A DNA stretch of 64,000 nt from Chitinophaga pinensis (GTDB lineage: Bacteria > Pseudomonadota > Gammaproteobacteria > Burkholderiales > SG8-41): contig CALQCM020000007.1 in the NCBI GenBank assembly GCA_943329075.2, positions 32,001 to 96,000 on the forward strand, given 5' to 3'. The position numbers were made by a program, and so were the translations under genes. Position 1 is the stretch's first letter, and each line of letters begins with the position of its first letter. This document shows positions 37,374 to 45,530 of the stretch, one piece after another. The notes beneath the pieces are model-generated. The model had not been told where the DNA came from. It searched no databases and was given only the letters and a program-made list of their open reading frames with translations.

Positions 37374-38804
37374 ATGAACAAAACAGACAACAACGCGACC
37401 CGTCTGCTCGCGCAACACGCGGCCACACTTGCATACGACAGACTGCCGGCAGCGCTGGTGACGATGCTCAAGCAATGCGTGCTCGACACGCTGGGCGTGG
37501 CGATCGGCGCCAGCGGACTCGCGGCCGAGGCAAGGATACTCGCCGACTATGTCGGCGAACTCGGCGGCCGCGCGGACAGTACGCTGCTCGGTTTCGGCAC
37601 GCAGGCGCCGGCCTCGTGGGCCGCGCTCGTCAATGGCAGCCTCGGCCATATGCTCGACTATGACGATGTCGGTGCCGGCGGCCACGTCAGCATCGTCACC
37701 ATTCCGGTCGCCTTTGCACTCGCCGAAAAACTCGCTGGCGCGGGCCGCCCCGTCAACGGCCGCACCTTGCTCGCCGCCGTCGCCGCCGGCACCGACATTC
37801 ACACGCGGCTCAATCAAGCGATACAAATTCCCGACTGGACCATCGCCGAGGGCTGGTTTCCGACCCAGATGTTCGGCTTCATTTCGGGCGCGGCCACCGC
37901 GGCGCGCGTACTTGGCCTTGACCCCGAACAATGTGAAAACGCGCTCGGCATCGGCTTTAACCAGATGAGCGGCAGCCGCCAGATGGCGGTCGGTGCGGCG
38001 ACCCACATGCGCTCGATGCAGGCCGGCTTCTCCGGACAGGGCGCGGTGCTTGCCGCCGAACTCGCGGCTCGCGGCATCGTCGGTTCGAAAGATGTGATCG
38101 AAGGCCGCTACGGCGTGTTTCGCACTTATGTGCGCGATGCCGCCCCTGACTGGAATGCCTTGCTCGACGGGCTCGGCAGCGAATTTCCACTCATCGCCAA
38201 ACACGGCTTCAAAGTGTGGCCAGCCTGCGGCTACACGCGCGCCACGAACACCGCGGTGCTCGAACTGCGCAACGAGCACAACCTCAAGCCGCAGGATATT
38301 GATGCGATTACCGTGATCGGCGGCACCGGTGGCGCGCAGTTGCTGTCCGAACCGCTCGCCGCGAAACGCCGCCCCAAGTTGGCCATCGACGGCAAATTCA
38401 GCATTCCCTTCACCACCGCCATCATGATGACGCACGGCAATGTGCAACTGCGCGACTACACCGAAGCGGCGTTGCAGGACCCCGCGGTGCTGGCGATGGC
38501 CGATCGCGTGAGCTGGCGCGCCGATCCCGCGGCCGCAGTGCCGGTCGGCGGCGAATCGGCATTGTCGCGTCCAACGGTTGAAATTCGCCTGCGCGACGGG
38601 CGCACGCTGTCGCGCAAAGCCGACGGCGTGCCCGGCGATCCACGTAATCCGATTGCACGGGCGCAGCTCGAAGCGAAGTTCCGCGATTGCGTTTCGTTTG
38701 CCGCGAAACCGGTGGCCCGACCGAATATCGATCGCGCCATCGCATTAATCAATGATCTGGAAAACCTCGACGACGCCGCGGAAATCGTGCGCGTGCTGTC
38801 CTGA
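37374..38804 (+). CDS. MmgE/PrpD family protein
   Basis: A 476-residue member of the family containing 2-methylcitrate dehydratase PrpD and itaconate decarboxylases. It has YDRLPAALVTMLKQCVLDTLGVAIGASG, NGSLGHMLDYDDVG, AGTDIHTRLNQAI, GAATAARVLGLDPEQCENALGIGFNQMSGSRQM and HGFKVWPACGYTRATNTAVLEL. Many members outside the methylcitrate cycle have unknown dehydratase, isomerase or decarboxylase activities. ATG at 37374 (MNKTDNNATRLLAQHAA) is taken. It follows the LeuCD-like pair by 111 bp. Confidence 0.85.
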   Translation: MNKTDNNATRLLAQHAATLAYDRLPAALVTMLKQCVLDTLGVAIGASGLAAEARILADYVGELGGRADSTLLGFGTQAPASWAALVNGSLGHMLDYDDVGAGGHVSIVTIPVAFALAEKLAGAGRPVNGRTLLAAVAAGTDIHTRLNQAIQIPDWTIAEGWFPTQMFGFISGAATAARVLGLDPEQCENALGIGFNQMSGSRQMAVGAATHMRSMQAGFSGQGAVLAAELAARGIVGSKDVIEGRYGVFRTYVRDAAPDWNALLDGLGSEFPLIAKHGFKVWPACGYTRATNTAVLELRNEHNLKPQDIDAITVIGGTGGAQLLSEPLAAKRRPKLAIDGKFSIPFTTAIMMTHGNVQLRDYTEAALQDPAVLAMADRVSWRADPAAAVPVGGESALSRPTVEIRLRDGRTLSRKADGVPGDPRNPIARAQLEAKFRDCVSFAAKPVARPNIDRAIALINDLENLDDAAEIVRVLS

Positions 38805-38809
38805 AAACA

Positions 38810-39805
38810 ATGCATCGATTTTTCTCTTCCCCGATGAAGCACGCGTGCAAAATCATGTGCGCGTCATTCGCGCTGCTCGCCGCAACCGGCGTGCAGGCGC
38901 AATCCGACGCCGCGTATCCGCTGCGACCGATCCGCATCCTCGTCGGCTTTCAACCGAGCGGCGGCAGCGACATCATGGCACGCGCGGCCGGGCAGAAACT
39001 TGCCGAGCGCTGGAACGCGCCGGTGGTCACCGACAACCGGCCCGGCGCCGGCGGCACCATCGCCATGGATATCGCGCACAAGGCGGCGCCTGACGGCTAC
39101 ACCCTGCTGGTGATTTCAGGCAGTGCGGTCACCAATGCGGCGCTGGTCACGCGCGTGCCCTACGATTTGCGCAGCGCCTTCGCGCCGATTACGCAGCTCA
39201 CGTCGCAACCTTACGTCTTGCTGGCGCACCCCGCGGTACCGGCAAAAACGGTGCGCGAATTGATCGCCTATGCCAAAGCCAATGCGGACAAGCTCAATTA
39301 CGCCTCGTCGGGCACGGGTTCGTCGGCCCACCTCGGCATGGAACTTTTCAAGTCCATGACGCAGACGAAAATGGAGCACATCCCTTACAAAGGCAGCGGC
39401 CCGGCACTGATTGACCTGCTCGGCGGCCAGGTGCAGTTGCTGCTGGCGAGCGCAATATCTTCGGCGCCGCACCTGAACAGCGGCAAGCTGCGCGCACTCG
39501 GCGTCACCAGCGGCAAGCGTTCACCCAATCTGCCGCATTTGCCGACGATCGCCGAGTCGGGGGTAGCGGGTTATGACGTCACCGGCTGGTACGGCATCGT
39601 TGCGCCGGCCGGCACCCCGCCCGCCATCCTGCGCAAACTGAACGCGGAACTCGGCCGCGCCATGCATACGCCCGAAGTCACTGAAAAACTTGCGGCCGAC
39701 GGTACCGAAGCGCTGACCGGCAGGCCGGAAGCATTCAAATCAACGATTAACAGGGAAATCGATAAATGGACGCAGCTTGTCAAAACCACAGGTTTGAAAC
39801 TTTAA
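38810..39805 (+). CDS. Bug/TctC-family periplasmic binding protein (2)
   Basis: A 331-residue binding protein with a signal peptide ending near residue 31 (LAATGVQAQS). Family blocks are YPLRPIRILVGFQPSGGSDIMARAAGQKL, VVTDNRPGAGGTIAMDIAHKAAPDGYTLL, HIPYKGSGPALIDLLGGQVQLLLASA and LPHLPTIAESGVAGYDVTGWYG. It follows MmgE/PrpD by 5 bp and another Bug gene follows, so it is probably in the cluster's transcript. It probably delivers the cluster's substrate; a cognate TctAB is not visible. Confidence 0.9.
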   Translation: MHRFFSSPMKHACKIMCASFALLAATGVQAQSDAAYPLRPIRILVGFQPSGGSDIMARAAGQKLAERWNAPVVTDNRPGAGGTIAMDIAHKAAPDGYTLLVISGSAVTNAALVTRVPYDLRSAFAPITQLTSQPYVLLAHPAVPAKTVRELIAYAKANADKLNYASSGTGSSAHLGMELFKSMTQTKMEHIPYKGSGPALIDLLGGQVQLLLASAISSAPHLNSGKLRALGVTSGKRSPNLPHLPTIAESGVAGYDVTGWYGIVAPAGTPPAILRKLNAELGRAMHTPEVTEKLAADGTEALTGRPEAFKSTINREIDKWTQLVKTTGLKL

Positions 39806-39818
39806 GCGCGCACGAAAC

Positions 39819-40901
39819 ATGCTGACCACTGCAAATGTCGTCATACCCGCGAAAGCGGGTATCCGGAAATTTCACCGGGAGATCCATGCAAACACCGGGC
39901 GCACGCCTGCGCGGAAGCGACGTATTGCTTTGGCGACGTTCATTGCCTGCCTCAGCACGGTCGCATGCGTCCCGGCATTTCCGCAAAACAAAAGTCCCGA
40001 CTCTGCTTATCCTGACAAACCGGTACGTTTTCTCGTCGGCCAGTCGCCGGGAGGCGCCACCGACGTAGTCGCGCGCGCGGTGTCGCAGAAAATGACCGAG
40101 AACATCGGCCAATCGGTGGTCGTCGACAACCGCACCGGCGCCTCGGGTTCGATTGCCGCCACCATGGTCGCGAAAGCAGCGCCCGACGGTTACAACATTC
40201 TGATCGTCTCGAGCAGTTTCTCGATCAACCCGAGTCTTTACACGAACCTGCCGTTCGATCCGCTCAAGGATTTTTCAACCATCACGCTGATTGCCGAAGC
40301 GCCGTTTCTGCTCGTCGTGCATCCATCGATGCCGGTGAAAACCGTCGGCGAACTGATCGCGGCCGCCAAAGCAAAACCCGACACGCTGTCGTTTGGTTCG
40401 GGCGGTATCGGCAGTTCGGGCCAGATGGCCGGCGAACTCTTCAGGTATCTCGCCGGCGTCAGACTGACCCACGTGCCGTATAAGGGCGCGGGACCCGCAC
40501 TCATCGACGTCATCGGCGGCCAGATCAGCATGACTTTCGGCAGTGTGATTTCGTCGCTCGGCCACGTGCGCACCGGAAAGTTGAAAGCGCTCGGCGTGAC
40601 CGGTGCAAAACGCGCGCGTTCGATACCCGATCTGCCGACCATCGCCGAGGCCGGCGTCAAAGGTTACGCCACCACGACATGGTACGGCGCGCTGGCACCC
40701 GCCAACACACGCGCGGCAATAGTCCAGAAACTTAATATGGAAATCAAGAAGGCACTCACCGCTCCCGAGGTCGGCGAGCACATGGCGAAAGACGGTGCCG
40801 AACCGGTCGGCAACACGCCGGCACAGTTCCACGCTTTTCTCTCCGCTGAAATGACGAAGTGGCGCGAGCTCGTCAAGCACGCGAACGTGCGCGTCGAATA
40901 A
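39819..40901 (+). CDS. Bug/TctC-family periplasmic binding protein (3)
   Basis: A 360-residue frame; the mature part has SAYPDKPVRFLVGQSPGGATDVVARAVSQKM, VVVDNRTGASGSIAATMVAKAAPDGYNIL, HVPYKGAGPALIDVIGGQISMTFGS and IPDLPTIAEAGVKGYATTTWYG. The hydrophobic signal stretch (IALATFIACLSTVACVPAFPQ) is preceded by about 35 residues, part of which (VIPAKAGIRKF) is encoded by a repeat hairpin at 39843-39862. The true start may be later, but no in-frame ATG or GTG exists between the repeat and the signal core. It follows Bug protein 2 by 13 bp. Confidence 0.88.
   Translation: MLTTANVVIPAKAGIRKFHREIHANTGRTPARKRRIALATFIACLSTVACVPAFPQNKSPDSAYPDKPVRFLVGQSPGGATDVVARAVSQKMTENIGQSVVVDNRTGASGSIAATMVAKAAPDGYNILIVSSSFSINPSLYTNLPFDPLKDFSTITLIAEAPFLLVVHPSMPVKTVGELIAAAKAKPDTLSFGSGGIGSSGQMAGELFRYLAGVRLTHVPYKGAGPALIDVIGGQISMTFGSVISSLGHVRTGKLKALGVTGAKRARSIPDLPTIAEAGVKGYATTTWYGALAPANTRAAIVQKLNMEIKKALTAPEVGEHMAKDGAEPVGNTPAQFHAFLSAEMTKWRELVKHANVRVE
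39843..39862. repeat. Hairpin ATACCCGC-GAAA-GCGGGTAT
   Basis: Eight-base perfect arms with a GAAA loop, inside the family of GTCATACCCGCGAAAGCGGG dispersed repeats common in beta- and gammaproteobacteria (from memory). It lies in the first codons of Bug protein 3. Confidence 0.6.
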
Positions 40902-41047
40902 CTATCGCCGATTACACGCAGCAGTCGCAACTTGCTCGGGCAGCGAGTGTCCGGGTTCAGGCAGGTGCAACGGCCACTTTCTGGCGCAGTGACAGACGAC
41001 AATCGCCCCGAAGCGGACGTTAACGTTCCTGCTCAGCCGCCAACGGA

Positions 41048-41064
41048 AGCGGGCGCAGCCCGCT
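41048..41064. repeat. Hairpin AGCGGGC-GCA-GCCCGCT
   Basis: Seven-base perfect arms with a 3-base loop, the same 7-3-7 layout as the GCAGGCG repeats but a different arm sequence. It lies in the 196-bp gap between Bug 3 and the convergent 135-residue gene; nothing else is seen there. Confidence 0.5.
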
Positions 41065-41097
41065 GGGGTTGGCGCCTACAGCAGGTTGTTCGGCGGC

Positions 41098-41505
41098 TTA
41101 CTTTGCACGAATGCGGTTGTTCTTTGCATTGTGTTCTAACTCGCACAATCCGAGCGCCTCCATCAGCGGTGGAACGTAGACGCCAAAACGGCCGCGCAAA
41201 CCCTTCTTCAGCCCATACCAACCTGCGACGGGGTTATTGGAAGAGCGGCCCCATGCCTCAACAGTGCCTTGCTTTGCGGGCTTTTGCTCGTCGGCCCCGC
41301 CCAAGTCCATGCAGTCTCCATGCGCCTTGAGCATCGAATGTAGATCCTGAATGCAGCGTGCGTTGTAGTGGAGCACCGTCTTGCCTACCGTGCAGATGAG
41401 GATAGCCAGCCCGTCTTTGGTGTCGGTGTGCATCGTAAACTCCGCCGTGCCCGGCGCCGTCTTGAGGTTCCACGGATTATCTTTGGTTCGGTTGAGTGTT
41501 TTCAC
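41098..41505 (-). CDS. Conserved protein, possibly DUF6855
   Basis: A 135-residue protein, MKTLNRTKDNPWNLKTAPGTAEFTMH. Blocks that look conserved are TKDNPWNLKTAPGTAEF, LICTVGKTVLHYNARCIQDLHSMLKAHGDCMDLG, QGTVEAWGRSSNNPVAGWYGLKKGLRGRFGVYVPPLMEALGL. I associate this wording with DUF6855, from memory and unverified. It has no signal or membrane segment. It follows the SRPBCC gene by 18 bp on the same strand. Function unknown. Confidence 0.65.
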   Translation of the reverse strand: MKTLNRTKDNPWNLKTAPGTAEFTMHTDTKDGLAILICTVGKTVLHYNARCIQDLHSMLKAHGDCMDLGGADEQKPAKQGTVEAWGRSSNNPVAGWYGLKKGLRGRFGVYVPPLMEALGLCELEHNAKNNRIRAK

Positions 41506-41523
41506 TTTTCGCCTCCTTCGCTC

Positions 41524-41946
41524 TCAAGGTCGCTCAGCGGCGGTCTTCAGGCATTTCACGAATTCATCGAATGCCGGCTGAAGGTCCGGGATGGAGCGCG
41601 TAATGAGCGGCGCCATCAGGCCGCTGAATTCTTCGGTCATCTCAAACTTGAGCTTACCGTCGGACTGTTGCGCAAGCACGTAAGTCCTGGTGCCGGTAAA
41701 AAGGCCGAGGGGCATCCCACCACGCCAAACCATGCGATTCGGTGCAGTGAACTCTGACACTTTCAAAGGGAATGCGCGGCCGGGGCTGGCTTTGGCGTAA
41801 ACAGTGATTGTGTTTCCCAATGCGGCCGATCCGTCGACCTTGTCCACGGTCGTGTTCCATGTTGGCCAACTGGCCAAGTCGGTGAGAAGGCCCCATACAC
41901 GCGAAGCTGGCGCATCAATAAGAATCGTGGAGAAGAAGGACTTCAT
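41524..41946 (-). CDS. SRPBCC family protein
   Basis: A 140-residue START/Bet v 1-like helix-grip protein: FFSTILIDAPASRVWGLLTDLASWPTWN opens the fold, with VDKVDGSAALGNTITVYAKASPG, MVWRGGMPLGLFTGTRTYVL and the C-terminal helix LQPAFDEFVKCLKTAAERP. It probably binds a small hydrophobic ligand or modifies a polyketide-like substrate; no activity can be assigned. ATG 41946 has AGGAAAA upstream. The frame extends to 42006 in a low-quality region. It heads a two-gene unit with the DUF6855-like gene. Confidence 0.8.
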   Translation of the reverse strand: MKSFFSTILIDAPASRVWGLLTDLASWPTWNTTVDKVDGSAALGNTITVYAKASPGRAFPLKVSEFTAPNRMVWRGGMPLGLFTGTRTYVLAQQSDGKLKFEMTEEFSGLMAPLITRSIPDLQPAFDEFVKCLKTAAERP

Positions 41947-42015
41947 GTTTTCCTTTCGCGCTGGTGTGATGCCCGAGAAGCCGCCGAACTTGTTATTAGA
42001 CGGCACGGCACGCTT

Positions 42016-42079
42016 GATAACAGTGCCATGCTGGATAACAGGGTGGCTGTGCTTGATAACAACGCCGCGCTCGATAACA
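42016..42079. repeat. Four direct repeats of GATAACA with 18/21/18-bp spacing
   Basis: GATAACA starts at 42016, 42034, 42055 and 42073. The flanking bases (GCT or CTC before) are also similar. The array lies about 70 bp upstream of the SRPBCC gene start. Spacings of near two helical turns place all copies on one DNA face, so an operator array is possible; replication-type iterons seem unlikely with no initiator gene nearby. Confidence 0.6.
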
Positions 42080-42236
42080 TGGGATTGTCATATTCCGGAA
42101 ATGCAATGGGGCGATTCTCCACCCGTTTTCGGCATATTTCCAGCCTCGACGCGAATGACCACGTCTGGCCGATTGCGACGATCCCGTGCCGGGTCCGATT
42201 CGACCCTATGCAGACAGTCAAATTTCCCGAAAGACG

Positions 42237-42383
42237 TTAACTGCCCGCCTGACTGTCGATCACAACCCCGGGGTCATCGCCGTCGGGGATCGCACAGGCC
42301 TTAGACCCCGTAAGCTCCAGCGCGTCAGTCAGCGCCGACCGCAACAGATCGGTGTTTTCAATGATCAATAGGTGATTTTCACG
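42237..42383 (-). pseudogene. Remnant of a response-regulator receiver domain
   Basis: About 48 codons (ENHLLIIENTDLLRSALTDALELTGSKACAIPDGDD) resemble the first alpha/beta units of a CheY-like receiver, with an Asn-Thr-Asp where the acidic pair would lie. The frame then stops before the phosphoacceptor region. A clear start codon is missing (TTG at 42368 is possible). It is a fragment in a 690-bp gap (41947-42637) with no other intact gene; part of that gap at 42490-42545 is AT-rich and may carry the bactofilin promoter. Confidence 0.5.
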
Positions 42384-42637
42384 GCCGGCATTTATCGTGC
42401 TCGTAACAAGACGCCCGGCGTCGTCTTGCGCTCCAGATCGGGGAAGCCGACCCCGATCGCACCATAAGGCGATACCCATCAAGGCCTGAAAGCGTAATAT
42501 CGTGTAATTACATTTGATATGGCAAATGTTGTAATTAGTGTATACGATGGCTTGGTGCAATTGGTTACTCCTTTATCGACTGGCCTTGGGCTGACGGCAA
42601 TCTTCGCCGCACCGGTCGGTCAACTTGGACGTGGCGC

Positions 42638-43039
42638 ATGTTTCCCATCAGGAAAAAAAGCGGCTTGACCCTGCATCTCAATACCGTGATCGGTTCGTAT
42701 GCGCGGATCGACGGCAAAATTTCTTTTGTCGGCGGTCTGCGCATTGACGGTGAGGTCTGCGGCAACATCTCTTCGGTGGGCGACGCCAACGATACGCTCA
42801 TGCTCAGCAAGTCTGGCAAGGTGACCGGCGCCATCAAGACTGGACACCTCGTCCTGGGTGGTCATGTGGATGGCCCGGTCGAGGCCGCCGGCTCGATAGA
42901 GGTTCTGGAAGACGTGCGCCTGCCCGGCGATGTCAGCTACAAGTCGATTTCAATCCATGTCGGCGGCATTGTCGCCGACACCTTTGCCGACGCCCCGTTG
43001 CCGGACTCCGGGCGTGAATTCAGTTCAAACAGCGCGTGA
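42638..43039 (+). CDS. Bactofilin family protein
   Basis: A 133-residue polymer-forming bactofilin. The beta-helix repeats are visible as NTVIGSYARIDGKISFVGGLRIDGEVCGNISS, TLMLSKSGKVTGAIKTGHLVLGGHVDGPVEAAGSIEVLEDVRLPGDVSYKSISIHVGG. A short charged/hydrophobic N-terminus (MFPIRKKSGLTLHLN) could contact the membrane. Bactofilins scaffold cell-shape and surface functions. A minimal RodZ-like gene follows after 18 bp, forming a small cytoskeleton pair. Confidence 0.88.
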   Translation: MFPIRKKSGLTLHLNTVIGSYARIDGKISFVGGLRIDGEVCGNISSVGDANDTLMLSKSGKVTGAIKTGHLVLGGHVDGPVEAAGSIEVLEDVRLPGDVSYKSISIHVGGIVADTFADAPLPDSGREFSSNSA

Positions 43040-43057
43040 CAACAGAGAGGCGACTCA

Positions 43058-43384
43058 ATGGATTGGACTGACATCGGCAAACTGTTTCGCGAAAGCCGCG
43101 AAAATGGCGGCCTGCGACTGGATGAGGCGGCAAAGAAATTATGTCTTTCGAAAAAACAGATTCTTGCGCTGGAAAGCGGAGCGAGCGACCCTTTTCCAGG
43201 TGTTGCCGCCAGATTATGGTGTTGTCGGCGCTATGCGTTGGCCTTAGGTTTAGATTGGGACAGCCTCGCGGCGCCCCTGCCTGACGCAGAGTCCACCGCC
43301 GTTGTCGATAACGCGCGCGTCACCGGTCAACCAGCGGGAAACGACCACACTGCCGGGAACGGTCGGCGCTATCCACAGACATAG
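43058..43384 (+). CDS. Minimal RodZ-like helix-turn-helix protein
   Basis: A 108-residue protein with only the N-terminal HTH domain of RodZ: IGKLFRESRENGGLRLDEAAKKLCLSKKQILALESGASDPFPGVAARLWCCRRYALALGLDWDSL. The FPG…RRYALALGLD part is the RodZ layout. No membrane segment or periplasmic part follows; residues 75-108 are low-complexity. It sits directly after a bactofilin gene. A plain XRE regulator is the alternative. GAGAGG before the ATG supports the start. Confidence 0.7.
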   Translation: MDWTDIGKLFRESRENGGLRLDEAAKKLCLSKKQILALESGASDPFPGVAARLWCCRRYALALGLDWDSLAAPLPDAESTAVVDNARVTGQPAGNDHTAGNGRRYPQT

Positions 43385-43551
43385 CGCCGGAAAACTGCTG
43401 CCGACCTAGATCGGCGATACGTCTAATCGTCGCCGAATTCAAACGTAACCGCGAGCGACCGGTTCTGGCCGACGTGTCGCCCCACGCGGCCGTATCGAAA
43501 ACCGTGAAAAAGCGGACTATGCCGGTCAGATCGGGTGGCGGCTATTACAGA

Positions 43552-44544
43552 TTACAGGTCCTGCTGCATCTTGAATTCGAGAATCACTTTTTTGAATTTC
43601 TCGGCGTCGCGTTTGACCACTTCGGCAAACTGCTCCGGGGAACCGGTCATGATTTCGAAGCCCTGCGACGTGATCTGGTTTCTGATGTCGGGCTGATTGA
43701 CGATCTGCGTGATTTCGCGATTGTAGGCGTTGACCACCGCGGCCGGCGTTTTCGCCGGTGCAAAAACGCCGTACCACATGCTGATTTCAAAACCGGGCAG
43801 TCCGCTCTCGGCGAGTGTGGGCACATTCGGAATCATCGGATCACGCTTCGCCGCCGTGGTGCCGAGAATTTTCATCTTGCCCGCCTCGACCTGCGCATTC
43901 ACGCCGCCGTACGGCGTCAGCACGAAATGTGATTCGCCCGAAATTACGGCGATCACGGCGGGCGCACCGCCCTTGTACGGCACGTTGTTCATATCGATGC
44001 CGGCCAGCGCCTTGATGGCGTTGGTGGCGATTTCTCCGGTGGCACCGGCGATGGCGACGTTGACCGACCCCGGTTTTGCCTTGGCCATGGCGATGATGTC
44101 CCTGATCGATTTCGCATCGAGCTTGGGATTGGCGGCCAGCACGAGGCCGGCACCGAACACGTTTACCACCGGAATGAAATCGCGTACCGGGTCGTATGAA
44201 AGTCTGCGGTAGAGGGTGGCATTGATTGCGTGCGTGCCGGTGTTGCCGACGCCGAGCACGCTGCCATCCGGTGACGCGCGCGCGACGAATTCGCCGGCGG
44301 TGATGCCGTTGGCACTCGGCTTGTTATCGACAATCACATTCTGTTTGATCGACTCCGAAAGCTTCGGCGAAATCCAGCGCGCCAGCAGGTCGCTCGGCCC
44401 CGCCGCCGCGTTCGGCACAATAATTACTACCTGCTTTTGCGGGATCAGCGTGATGAGCGCCTGTGCGCCGGCCAGCGCCGGCATGACAAGGGCCGCGGCA
44501 ACGGCGACAACTGCGTGTTTTTTGAACAACAGGGACTGCTTCAT
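43552..44544 (-). CDS. Bug/TctC-family periplasmic binding protein (4)
   Basis: A 330-residue binding protein with signal peptide (…LVMPALAGAQA). It is more divergent than its paralogues: VVIIVPNAAAGPSDLLARWISPKLSES, VIVDNKPSANGITAGEFVARASPDGSVLG, NNVPYKGGAPAVIAVISGESHFVL and IPNVPTLAESGLPGFEISMWYG. Leading GGAGG precedes the ATG at 44544. No associated enzyme gene on its strand; it is an orphan Bug protein. The 167 bp after its stop and the gap before 44707 hold no other gene. Confidence 0.9.
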   Translation of the reverse strand: MKQSLLFKKHAVVAVAAALVMPALAGAQALITLIPQKQVVIIVPNAAAGPSDLLARWISPKLSESIKQNVIVDNKPSANGITAGEFVARASPDGSVLGVGNTGTHAINATLYRRLSYDPVRDFIPVVNVFGAGLVLAANPKLDAKSIRDIIAMAKAKPGSVNVAIAGATGEIATNAIKALAGIDMNNVPYKGGAPAVIAVISGESHFVLTPYGGVNAQVEAGKMKILGTTAAKRDPMIPNVPTLAESGLPGFEISMWYGVFAPAKTPAAVVNAYNREITQIVNQPDIRNQITSQGFEIMTGSPEQFAEVVKRDAEKFKKVILEFKMQQDL

Positions 44545-44706
44545 GTATTCCTCCTTGGGGCCTATTCCGGCAACCTGATCGGTATCGCAATGATGGTATA
44601 CCGCTGCACAATGCGCAAGCGCGCACTTGATCTACTTCAATCATAATGCGGCTCGTGTAAAATTTCTTTATTGCCCATCGCCACCGTTATCGCAAAGGAC
44701 TGCCAT

Positions 44707-44979
44707 ATGAAATGCGCCACCGTTCTGTTCGCTGCCGCGATGTTCGCCTCCACCAGTACGTACGCCACCGGTCTGGCCACCTGCGACTCCGGGCCGGAGT
44801 CGGGCTGGCAACCCCAGGAAAAGCTGACCAAAATGCTGATAGACAAGGGCTGGCAGGTGCGCCGCATCAAGATCGACGGCGGCTGTTATGAAGCCTATGT
44901 GATTACCGACAAGGGCGAACGGCAGGAAGCCTATTTCCATCCGGTGACGCTCGCACCGGTGCCGACCAAACCGCGTTGA
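44707..44979 (+). CDS. Exported PepSY-domain protein
   Basis: A 90-residue protein with a signal peptide (MKCATVLFAAAMFASTSTYA) and a PepSY-like domain, EKLTKMLIDKGWQVRRIKIDGGCYEAYVITDKGERQEAYFHPVTL. Similar small PepSY proteins partner with cytochrome b561 proteins in electron transfer or copper tolerance (inference). Its TGA overlaps the possible TTG of the cytochrome gene. ATG at 44707 is chosen for the signal peptide. Confidence 0.8.
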   Translation: MKCATVLFAAAMFASTSTYATGLATCDSGPESGWQPQEKLTKMLIDKGWQVRRIKIDGGCYEAYVITDKGERQEAYFHPVTLAPVPTKPR

Positions 44980-44984
44980 GCACC

Positions 44985-45530
44985 GTGTCCGATGCGACGC
45001 CGCGCATGGTGAAAGTGTGGGACCCGCTGGTACGCGTCGGCCACTGGTCGCTGGTCACTTTTGTGGCGCTATCCTGGGCCACCGGTGAAGGCGGCAAAGG
45101 CTGGCACGAAGGCCTCGGATACGCGGCGCTGGTCGTCATTACGATACGCATCTTCTGGGGTTTCATCGGACCGCGCACCGCGCGCTTTGCCGAATTCGTG
45201 CGCGCGCCATCCGCCACCATCGCCTATGGCCTGCGGGTGCTGGCCGGAACGGAACCGCGTTACCTTGGCCACAATCCGCTCGGCGGCTGGATGATTGTGT
45301 TTCTCATTACCGGTATCGCACTGACAGGCTTTACCGGCTGGCTTTACACCACCGACCAGTACTGGGGCGTCAAATGGGTCGGTGAATTACACGAAGGGCT
45401 CGCCAGCACGCTGCTGGTGCTGATCGCACTGCACGTCGCCGGCGTCGTCTTCGCCTCGCGGCGGCATCATGAAAATCTCGCAGCAGCCATGCTGCACGGG
45501 CGCAAACGCGCGGAGGATGACAATGCATAA
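44985..45530 (+). CDS. Cytochrome b561-family membrane protein
   Basis: A 181-residue inner-membrane cytochrome b of the Ni,Fe-hydrogenase/b561 type with four membrane segments. It has VWDPLVRVGHWSLVTFVALSWATG (His ligand), GWHEGLGYAALVVITIRIFWGFIG (His), PLGGWMIVFLITGIALTGFTGWLYT and WVGELHEGLASTLLVLIALHVAGVVF (two His). It probably passes electrons between the quinone pool and a periplasmic partner, perhaps the PepSY protein. The start is uncertain: TTG 44976, GTG 44985 or ATG 45006. Confidence 0.85.
   Translation: MSDATPRMVKVWDPLVRVGHWSLVTFVALSWATGEGGKGWHEGLGYAALVVITIRIFWGFIGPRTARFAEFVRAPSATIAYGLRVLAGTEPRYLGHNPLGGWMIVFLITGIALTGFTGWLYTTDQYWGVKWVGELHEGLASTLLVLIALHVAGVVFASRRHHENLAAAMLHGRKRAEDDNA

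Noticed and set aside
42016..42079. CRISPR array or replication iterons
   Set aside because: The 7-bp repeat is too short, spacers are only 11-14 bp, and no cas or initiator gene is nearby.
42237..42560. A 107-codon minus-strand gene
   Set aside because: Only the last ~48 codons resemble a protein (receiver). The upstream part has no support, so it is listed as a remnant.
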